Shown here: one piece after another, positions 42,326-49,284 of the stretch | How positions within the stretch are numbered: position 1 is the stretch's first letter | Layout of the letters: each line of letters begins with the position of its first letter | Assembly: GCF_036840915.1 (NCBI RefSeq) | Contig: NZ_CP085725.1 | Location: forward strand, 2,914,001-2,978,000 | DNA: 64,000 nt | Direction: 5' to 3' | Source of the DNA: Flavobacterium hankyongi | GTDB taxonomy: Bacteria > Bacteroidota > Bacteroidia > Flavobacteriales > Flavobacteriaceae | The notes under the pieces: generated by a model | Seen by the model: the letters and a program-made list of their open reading frames with translations, nothing else | The model's database searches: none | Told to the model about the DNA's origin: nothing | Made by a program: the position numbers and the translations under genes

Positions 42326-44428
42326 ATGAAAAAAACATTAGTAAATATTATTATGGGAGCAACATTAACAATTGCAAATGCTCAAGATAATCCTCTTTTG
42401 AGAGATTGGGTCGGCGTTTATGGAGGTGTTCCTGCATTCAATTTATATCAAATATCCGATTTTAAGCCAGCTTTTGATGTGGCTATTCAAGAGCGAATTA
42501 AAGGATTGGATGAAATTGCTAATAATTCGGTTAAACCTACATTTGAAAACACAATAGTAGAACTTGAGAAGGTTGGCAAAAGATTGAAAAACGTTTCGGT
42601 GGTGTACGGGATTTATGGTTCAAATATTAGTACTCCAGAATTCAATAAACTGCAATCAGAAATGGAGCCTATTTTGGCCGATTTAACTAGTCAGTATTAT
42701 CAAAATGTAAAGTTGTATGAGCGTATTGCAAGTGTTTATCAGTCGGAAGAGATGAAAAGTTTATCTGCTGAACAACAACGGTTGGTTTGGCTGTATTATA
42801 AGAATTTTGTTAAACAAGGAGCTCAATTATCGGTTGCTGATAAACAAAAAGTAAAAGAAATTAATGCACGATTATCAGTTTTGTTTACTCAATTTAGTGA
42901 TAATTTATTAGCTGATGAAAATGACCGTTATGTAGCTTTGCTGAAAGAATCTGATTTTGATGGCTTGCCAGATGGAATTGTCAGAGCCGCTAAAGCTGAA
43001 GCAAAAGAACGTAATTTAAATGTTCTTGGTTGTATTGGAAATACACGTTCGTTTGTGGATCCCTTCTTGACTTTTTCTCCTAATCGAGAGTTACGTAAAA
43101 AAGTATTCGAAATGTTCGTTAAACGCGGTGATAACAATGATACACACGATACGAAAAAGATTTTATCTGAGATTTTAAAATTACGTGCTGAGAAAGCTAA
43201 AGTTTTAGGATTTCCAACTTTTGCACATTGGAATTTGACAGATAGAATGGCTAAAAATCCTGAAGCAACTTTGGAGCTAATGGAGTCTGTTTGGAAACCT
43301 GCAGTGAATCAAGTGCATAAAGATGTTGCTGAGATGCAAAAAATTGTAAAAACAGAAGGAGGTAAATTTAAAATTGCTCCTTGGGATTATCGTTATTATG
43401 CAGAAAAAGTGCGCATAGCAAAGTATGATTTAAATCAAAATGAAATTAAAGAATATTTACAATTAGATAAGCTTCGAGAAGGAATGTTTTGGGTTGCTGG
43501 TGAATTGTTTGGTCTAGAATTTAAGCCTGCAGCAAATATTCCAGTTTTTAATCCCGATGTAAAAGTTTGGGAAGTAACTAAAAAAGGTAGTGGACAAAAA
43601 GTAGGGCTATGGTATTTTGATCCTTATGCGCGTAAAGGAAAACGTTCAGGTGCTTGGATGAATGCATATCGTAATCAGTATAAAATTGATGGAGATGTGT
43701 TAACTATTGTTTCTAATAATTCAAATTTTATCAAAGGCATTGATGGGCAACCAGTTTTAATTTCATGGGATGATGCAAATACATTGTTTCATGAATTCGG
43801 ACATGCGTTGCATGGTTTGTGCTCAAATGTAACTTATCCTTCATTGTCTGGTACTGCTGTTGCACGGGATTATGTTGAGTTCCCGTCTCAAATTCTTGAG
43901 CGTTGGTTGTCAACTCCAGAGGTGTTGAACAAATTTGCATTACATTATAAAACTAATCAGCCAATTCCACAAGCTTTGGTTGACAAAATAGAAAAAGCGG
44001 CAACTTTTAATGAGGGTTTTTCAACAGTTGAAACTATTTCGAGTTCTATTATAGATATGAAATTGCACTTAGCTGGTGATCAAATAATTGATCCTGAAAA
44101 ATTTGAAAAGGAAACTTTAGCAGAATTGAATATGCCCTCTGAAATAGTGATGCGTCATAGAATTCCTCAGTTTGGACATATATTTTCGAGTGATGGATAT
44201 GCAGCAGGTTATTACAGTTATTTGTGGGCAGATGTGATTTCTGCTGATGCTACAGAAGCTTTTTTAGAAGCTAAAGGAGGTTTTTATGATAAGGCAGTTG
44301 CTAAACGGTTGTATGATCATGTATTTAGTGTAGGTAATACGGTAGATCAAGCAGAAGGTTATCGTGCTTTTAGAGGAAAAGATCCAAAATCTGATGCTTT
44401 GATGAAAGCAAGAGGATTTAAGAAATAG
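42326..44428 (+). CDS. dcp: M3-family zinc peptidase (oligopeptidase/dipeptidyl carboxypeptidase)
   Basis: The 700-residue protein has the zinc-binding HEFGH motif at residues 489-493, with the downstream Glu in FNEGFSTVE (about residue 561). Other M3 signatures include NNSNFIKG and GYAAGYYSYLWADVIS. A signal-like N-terminus (MKKTLVNIIMGATLTIANAQ) indicates export, so it probably trims peptides in the periplasm. Length and layout fit the Dcp branch. It is followed by a strong bidirectional terminator. Confidence 0.88.
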   Translation: MKKTLVNIIMGATLTIANAQDNPLLRDWVGVYGGVPAFNLYQISDFKPAFDVAIQERIKGLDEIANNSVKPTFENTIVELEKVGKRLKNVSVVYGIYGSNISTPEFNKLQSEMEPILADLTSQYYQNVKLYERIASVYQSEEMKSLSAEQQRLVWLYYKNFVKQGAQLSVADKQKVKEINARLSVLFTQFSDNLLADENDRYVALLKESDFDGLPDGIVRAAKAEAKERNLNVLGCIGNTRSFVDPFLTFSPNRELRKKVFEMFVKRGDNNDTHDTKKILSEILKLRAEKAKVLGFPTFAHWNLTDRMAKNPEATLELMESVWKPAVNQVHKDVAEMQKIVKTEGGKFKIAPWDYRYYAEKVRIAKYDLNQNEIKEYLQLDKLREGMFWVAGELFGLEFKPAANIPVFNPDVKVWEVTKKGSGQKVGLWYFDPYARKGKRSGAWMNAYRNQYKIDGDVLTIVSNNSNFIKGIDGQPVLISWDDANTLFHEFGHALHGLCSNVTYPSLSGTAVARDYVEFPSQILERWLSTPEVLNKFALHYKTNQPIPQALVDKIEKAATFNEGFSTVETISSSIIDMKLHLAGDQIIDPEKFEKETLAELNMPSEIVMRHRIPQFGHIFSSDGYAAGYYSYLWADVISADATEAFLEAKGGFYDKAVAKRLYDHVFSVGNTVDQAEGYRAFRGKDPKSDALMKARGFKK

Positions 44429-44434
44429 TACAAT

Positions 44435-44469
44435 AAAAAAAGAGACTTCAATTAGAAGTCTCTTTTTTT
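44435..44469. terminator. Bidirectional terminator between M3 peptidase and tsf
   Basis: A 15-bp perfect stem (AAAAAAAGAGACTTC / GAAGTCTCTTTTTTT) closes an AATTA loop. It serves both the M3 gene and the minus-strand ribosomal operon ending in tsf. Confidence 0.88.
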
Positions 44470-44483
44470 ATTTATGATATAGA

Positions 44484-45446
44484 TTACCCTAAAGTAACTC
44501 TTTTGAAACCTGTAATTTCAACATTGAACTCCTTAACATAATCACCAACTTTTTTACTATCATCTTTGATGAAGTTTTGATCTAATAAAGCCTTTTCTTG
44601 ATCTAAAGTAGTGTTGTCAGAGATAAAACGTTGAATTTTTCCAGGAATAATTTTATCCCAAATTTGTTCTGGTTTACCTTCAGCTTTTAATTCAGCTTTA
44701 GCATCTTCTTCAGCTTGTTTTAAAACTTCTTCAGTTAATTGAGAGTAAGAAATATATTTAGGAACATTTTTCAACGTTTTTCCTAAACGTTTTGCCTCTT
44801 CATTTTCTTTTTCAATTATAGCTATACGAGCAGCAAGTTCAGAAGCAACAAAAGCAGGATCAAAATCTTTATAAGATAATGTATCAGCACCCATAGATGC
44901 AACTTGCATAGAGATGTCTTTAGTTAAAACATCAGCGTTAGCAATTGGAGCAGAAATTGCAGTTAAAGCAGCAATTTTGTTAACGTGAACGTAAGATCCA
45001 ACGAAAGCACCTTCTAAAATTTCAAAACCACCGATTTCGATTTTTTCACCAATTACACCAGTTTGCTCAATTAATTTTTCAGCAACAGTAATTCCGTTGA
45101 AATCAGAAGCTAAAAATTCTTCTTTAGAAGAGAAGTTGATCGCTCTTTCCACTAAATCTTTGGCTAAAGCTACGAAAGCTTCATTTTTACCTACGAAATC
45201 AGTTTCACAGTTTAAAGTGATGATAGCTCCTTTAGTGTTGTCTGCATTGATAAAAGAAACAGCAGCTCCTTCAGAAGACTCACGGTCAGAACGGTTAGCA
45301 GCAACTTTTTGTCCTTTTTCTCTAAGGATTTGAATTGCTTTATCGAAATCTCCATCAGCTTCAACTAAAGCTTTTTTACAGTCCATCATTCCGGCACCTG
45401 TAGATTGTCTTAATTTATTTACGTCTGCAGCAGTGATTGTTGCCAT
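44484..45446 (-). CDS. tsf: Elongation factor Ts
   Basis: The 320-residue protein recycles EF-Tu by nucleotide exchange. The N-terminal UBA-like domain is clear (ITAADVNKLRQSTGAGMMDC, KKALVEADGDFDKAI), followed by the EF-Tu contact TLNCETDFVGKNEAFVALA. The core is longer than in E. coli, as is common in Bacteroidota. It is the last gene of rplM-rpsI-rpsB-tsf, separated from rpsB by a 128-base spacer with a long inverted repeat. Confidence 0.97.
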   Translation of the reverse strand: MATITAADVNKLRQSTGAGMMDCKKALVEADGDFDKAIQILREKGQKVAANRSDRESSEGAAVSFINADNTKGAIITLNCETDFVGKNEAFVALAKDLVERAINFSSKEEFLASDFNGITVAEKLIEQTGVIGEKIEIGGFEILEGAFVGSYVHVNKIAALTAISAPIANADVLTKDISMQVASMGADTLSYKDFDPAFVASELAARIAIIEKENEEAKRLGKTLKNVPKYISYSQLTEEVLKQAEEDAKAELKAEGKPEQIWDKIIPGKIQRFISDNTTLDQEKALLDQNFIKDDSKKVGDYVKEFNVEITGFKRVTLG

Positions 45447-45481
45447 AGTGTTTTAAATTTTTAAGTTTTTAAAAGTAAAAA

Positions 45482-45565
45482 ATTCCAATCTTCAAATTCC
45501 AAGTTCCAATTTTAAGAAATCATCAAATTTGACAATTCGTTGGAACTTGGAATTGAGATTGGAAT
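45482..45565. repeat. Long imperfect inverted repeat between rpsB and tsf
   Basis: The left arm 45482-45509 and right arm 45540-45565 pair almost completely (only two single-base bulges), with a 30-base loop. The arms contain the ATTCCAA/TTCCAAGTTCCAA words known to me from dispersed intergenic repeats in flavobacteria. In the operon it would form a large RNA hairpin just before tsf, able to act as processing site or attenuator. Confidence 0.85.
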
Positions 45566-45574
45566 CTATTTTAT

Positions 45575-46333
45575 TTATTCTTCTGAAGCTGCAGTTGTAG
45601 TTTCAACTTTTGCTTCTTCAGTAGCTTCTACTTCTTTTTCTGAAGTTCTGTTTGATAAACCTTCAGTGATAGCAGCAGTAACTAATGATAATACTTTGTC
45701 AATTGATTTTGAAGCATCATCGTTTGCAGGGATTACATAGTCAACTTGACGTGGGTCAGAGTTAGTATCAACCATTGCAAAAACAGGAATGTTTAATTTT
45801 TGAGCTTCTTTTACTGCGATGTGTTCAGCTTTGATATCAACTACAAATAATGCAGCTGGTAATCTTGACATATCAGAGATAGAACCTAAGTTTTTCTCTA
45901 ATTTTGCACGTAAACGATCGATTTGTAATTTTTCTTTTTTAGAAAGTGTGTCAAATGTTCCGTCTTTCTTCATTCTGTCGATAGAAGCCATTTTTTTAAC
46001 AGCTTTACGGATAGTAACGAAGTTAGTTAACATACCACCAGGCCATCTTTCAGTGATGTAAGGCATGTTTGCAGCCGCTGCTTTTTCAGCAACGATGTCT
46101 TTAGCTTGTTTTTTGGTAGCTACGAAAAGTACTTTTCTACCAGAAGCAGCGATTTTCTTTAAAGCTTCATTAGCTTCTTCGATTTTAGCTGCTGTTTTAT
46201 ATAGATTGATAATGTGAATACCATTACGCTCCATATAGATGTAAGGAGCCATGTTTGGATCCCATTTTCTAGTCATGTGTCCGAAATGAACACCAGCTTC
46301 TAGTAAGTCTTTAACTTCTATTTTATTTGCCAT
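45575..46333 (-). CDS. rpsB: 30S ribosomal protein S2
   Basis: ATG 46331-46333 gives MANKIEVKDLLEAGVHFGHM, the standard S2 start; the upstream frame extension is not used. The 252-residue protein has WDPNMAPYIYMERNGIHIINL, ITERWPGGMLTNF and PVFAMVDTNSDPRQVDYVIPAN, all S2 landmarks, then a C-terminal Glu/Ala/Thr-rich tail. A 144-base untranslated leader separates it from rpsI. Confidence 0.97.
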   Translation of the reverse strand: MANKIEVKDLLEAGVHFGHMTRKWDPNMAPYIYMERNGIHIINLYKTAAKIEEANEALKKIAASGRKVLFVATKKQAKDIVAEKAAAANMPYITERWPGGMLTNFVTIRKAVKKMASIDRMKKDGTFDTLSKKEKLQIDRLRAKLEKNLGSISDMSRLPAALFVVDIKAEHIAVKEAQKLNIPVFAMVDTNSDPRQVDYVIPANDDASKSIDKVLSLVTAAITEGLSNRTSEKEVEATEEAKVETTTAASEE

Positions 46334-46477
46334 TTTGTAATAGTTTACGTTCTGTTGAATTAGCAATGATTAAGTAGCGATTTTGAATCAGGTCTTAACC
46401 ATTTAGATGCTAAACTAATTTCCGACCTCAGTACGGAAGAGCAACAATAACTTAGTTTTAATAAATAATAATAAATA
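46334..46477 (-). promoter_or_regulatory. rpsB 5' leader with possible regulatory hairpin
   Basis: The 144-base gap within an otherwise tight ribosomal operon contains, on the minus strand, TTCCG-TACTGAGGT-CGGAA as a clear small hairpin at about 46421-46439, plus flanking conserved-looking GC-richer sequence. An S2-binding autoregulatory leader, as in other bacteria, is plausible but not shown. Confidence 0.35.
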
Positions 46478-46864
46478 TTAACGTTTAGAGAATTGGAATC
46501 TCTTACGAGCTTTTTTCTGACCGAATTTTTTACGTTCAACCATTCTAGGGTCTCTCGTTAATAATCCTTCAGGTTTTAAGATTGCTCTGTTTCCTTCTCC
46601 TACTTCGCACATTGCACGAGCAATAGCCATACGAACAGCCTCAGCTTGTCCAGTAGTACCACCACCATATACATTGATTTTTACGTCAAAGTTGTTTACA
46701 TTTTCTGTCATAGACATTGGTTGTAATACTTTGTACTGTAACGTTGCAGTTGGGAAGTAAGCGTTGAACGCTCTTTTGTTTACAGTGATGTTTCCTGTAC
46801 CTTCAGATACATAAACACGTGCCACGGCACATTTTCTTCTACCGATTTTGTGAATAACTCCCAT
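46478..46864 (-). CDS. rpsI: 30S ribosomal protein S9
   Basis: The 128-residue protein has the S9 pattern: HKIGRRKCAVARVYV at the start, then NVYGGGTTGQAEAVRMAIAR, and the basic C-terminal tail KKARKRFQFSKR that reaches the ribosomal P site. Its ATG overlaps the rplM stop by one base (TAATG), giving translational coupling. Confidence 0.97.
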   Translation of the reverse strand: MGVIHKIGRRKCAVARVYVSEGTGNITVNKRAFNAYFPTATLQYKVLQPMSMTENVNNFDVKINVYGGGTTGQAEAVRMAIARAMCEVGEGNRAILKPEGLLTRDPRMVERKKFGQKKARKRFQFSKR

Positions 46865-47319
46865 TACTTAAGATCGTTTAGATTAACGGTTTTAGGTTGT
46901 TGAGCGCCATGTTTGTGCTCAGAACCTACATTTACATTTAAATTACGGAATAACTCAGCGCCTAATTTGTTTTTAGGTAGCATTCCTTTTACAGCTTTCT
47001 CTACTAATAATGCAGGATTTTTTTGTTGCATTACTTTAGCTGTTAAAAATCTTTGTCCTCCTGGGTAACCTGTGTGACGAACGTAAGTTTTGTCTGCCAA
47101 TTTGTTTCCAGTTAGATTGATTTTTTCTGCGTTGATAATGATTACGTTATCTCCACAGTCCACGTGCGGTGTATAACTTGGTTTGTACTTACCTCTTAAA
47201 AGCATCGCAACTTTTGTAGCAAGACGACCTAAGTTATGACCTTCAGCATCAACAACGATCCACTGTTTGTTTACAGTAGCTTTGTTAGCTGAAATTGTCT
47301 TGTAGCTTAATGTGTTCAC
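46864..47319 (-). CDS. rplM: 50S ribosomal protein L13
   Basis: The 151-residue protein carries the L13 landmarks WIVVDAEGHNLGRLATKVA, GDNVIIINAEKINLTG and AVKGMLPKNKLGAE. It is the first gene of rplM-rpsI-rpsB-tsf and has a strong promoter 47 bases upstream. Confidence 0.97.
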   Translation of the reverse strand: MNTLSYKTISANKATVNKQWIVVDAEGHNLGRLATKVAMLLRGKYKPSYTPHVDCGDNVIIINAEKINLTGNKLADKTYVRHTGYPGGQRFLTAKVMQQKNPALLVEKAVKGMLPKNKLGAELFRNLNVNVGSEHKHGAQQPKTVNLNDLK

Positions 47320-47365
47320 AATAATTACTTTTTAATTAAACATTCCATTCCCAATTAAGGGAGTG

Positions 47366-47395
47366 CAAAAGTACAATTATTTATTTATAAAGCAA
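47366..47395 (-). promoter_or_regulatory. Promoter of the rplM-rpsI-rpsB-tsf operon
   Basis: On the minus strand TTG (47395-47393) and TACTTTTG (47373-47366) are 19 bases apart and followed by CACTCCC, an excellent match to the Bacteroidota consensus TTG/TAnnTTTG. Confidence 0.75.
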
Positions 47396-47553
47396 ATAGC
47401 ATTTTAAATTTTCTTTTTTAATTGCCTGTCAGTTAATTACAAGTTTTAATACAAATCTTTCTTTTTTATCTTTCTCATGTGAAGTTGTGAATGAATTTCA
47501 TTTGGCCGAAAGAATATTTATTTTAGTATTTTTACACTATATATATTGTAAAG

Positions 47554-48579
47554 ATGAAGCCAAAAGCCACATTAAAACAAATTGCAATCGATTTAGGTGT
47601 TTCTGTATCCACTGTTTCTAAAGCATTAAGTGATAGTCCGGAAATTAGTGTTGCAACTCGTGAAAAAATAAAAGAGTTTGCAAAGCTGAGAAATTATAAG
47701 CCCAATAGTATGGCGCAAAATTTAAAAAGACAGCGTACTAATACTATTGGTGTAATTATACCTAATATATTGAATCCTTTTTTTGCTAAAGTTTTTAGTG
47801 GTATCGAAAAATATGCTAATGATAAAGGATATAATGTAATTACTTATATCTCTAATGAGTCTATAGAAAAAGAAAAGCAAGCCATGCACATGCTAAGCAA
47901 TGGTACGGTTGATGGTTTTATTTTGTCTATTGCAGAGCAAACACAAATACAAAATGAAATGTCACATTTTAAGGAAGCGATTAAGGATGGTGTTCCAATT
48001 GTTATGTTTGACAGAATTTCAGATAGTGTTGATTGTGATAAAGTGATTGTAGACGATTATGATTCAGCAGTACATGCTACGCAACATTTAATTACTACAG
48101 GTTGTAAACGAATAGCTTTGTTAACGTGTGATGCTAGTTTGAGTGTGTCTCAACTTCGAGCAAATGGTTATTATGATACTTTGAAAGAAAACAATATAAC
48201 TGTTGCAGATGAATTGGTTATTTTGACTGACACTATTGAAGAGTTTGATGAGAAGCTAACACATTTGATTAACGATATTTCTTTTGACGGAATATTTGCT
48301 TTAGATGAGCATGCTTCGACTTTGGCAATGAAATTAGCAGTGAAAAAAGGAATTAAAATTCCTGATGAATTGCAAATGGTTGGTTTTGCTGACGGTGCTT
48401 GGTCACGACGATTAACGCCAAGTTTAGCGACAATTAGCCAACACGGACCGCAAATTGGAGCAGAAGCAGCTAAACTTTTAATTGACCGTATTGAGAAAAA
48501 AGCTGAGAAAAATAAATACAAAACAACTGTGATAAAAACAGAGTTGCGATACAGAGATTCTGTGAAAAAGCCTAATTAG
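47554..48579 (+). CDS. LacI-family transcriptional regulator
   Basis: The 341-residue protein has a LacI helix-turn-helix (residues 5-28, LKQIAIDLGVSVSTVSKALS) with hinge helix, then a periplasmic-binding-protein-like sensor domain starting TNTIGVIIPNILNPFFAKVF and containing GIFALDEHAST. Members sense a sugar or related ligand. No sugar operon lies beside it, so its target is unknown. The downstream broken lipoprotein gene begins six bases after its stop. Confidence 0.9.
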   Translation: MKPKATLKQIAIDLGVSVSTVSKALSDSPEISVATREKIKEFAKLRNYKPNSMAQNLKRQRTNTIGVIIPNILNPFFAKVFSGIEKYANDKGYNVITYISNESIEKEKQAMHMLSNGTVDGFILSIAEQTQIQNEMSHFKEAIKDGVPIVMFDRISDSVDCDKVIVDDYDSAVHATQHLITTGCKRIALLTCDASLSVSQLRANGYYDTLKENNITVADELVILTDTIEEFDEKLTHLINDISFDGIFALDEHASTLAMKLAVKKGIKIPDELQMVGFADGAWSRRLTPSLATISQHGPQIGAEAAKLLIDRIEKKAEKNKYKTTVIKTELRYRDSVKKPN

Positions 48580-48585
48580 TTTTTT

Positions 48586-49211
48586 ATGCGAATAGTTTTT
48601 TCCTTATGTTTCGTACTTGTACTTTTTTCTTGTGAGAAGAAGAAAGAAATTCAAGAAAAAAATATAAGCCGCTTATTATTTCTGAATATTTTAGAAAAAA
48701 TTCTGAATTACAAAAAAGATATAAAGAAGGAGATACTTCTGTACTTCCTCCTCCAATAATGCCTAGATATAAATATGGAACAGAAAATTTTATCTTAGAT
48801 GATAGCTCAAATATTTATTATTATCAACTTGAGAAATATTTTAGTGCTGTTGGATGCGGAACAGGCATGGAGCTTGACTCATTACCATATTTTTTAGACA
48901 TAAAGCCAGAGAATTTTATTAAATTACCAATAGAATCGATAGATAATTTTGTAAAGTTGAATTTAAGAAAAGGATAGAAAAATGTTGTTAAAATAGCTTC
49001 TCAAAAGGATACTCTAAAATCAAAATCCTATTTTAAATTACTGGAATCTCTAGGGAAATACCTTAATTACAGACAAGATAGGGATTTTTATGTTATATAC
49101 CCAACAACTCAAGAAGAAGATACAGTTTTGCATTATAAAAAGTTTAAGAAAGATTATAGTTCTGATTCTGTGAAATGGAACAAGAAAAAAATAAGGTTTA
49201 GAGGTGAATGA
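48586..49211 (+). pseudogene. Broken lipoprotein gene
   Basis: ATG 48586 begins a lipoprotein signal (MRIVFSLCFVLVLFSC) that runs into a wrong frame at an A7 run (about 48655-48662). The correct continuation, KYKPLIISEYFRKNSELQKR and on through YKYGTENFILDDSSNIYYY, stays open to TAG at 48975-48977. Past that stop the same frame continues with NVVKIASQKDTLKSKSYFKL to a TGA at 49209-49211. The ancestral product would be about 208 residues. Two separate lesions argue for true decay rather than a single base-calling error. No family recognised. Confidence 0.75.
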
Positions 49212-49284
49212 GATTAAAAGGCATTCTGAATAAGCGATTTGATTTTTCACTTTTTCAGAATGACTATTAAAATTATTAATTAAA

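Noticed and set aside
49221..49261. A CATTCTGAA / TTCAGAATG inverted repeat as terminator of the broken lipoprotein gene.
   Set aside because: The stem is only nine base pairs around a 23-base loop and has no following T run.
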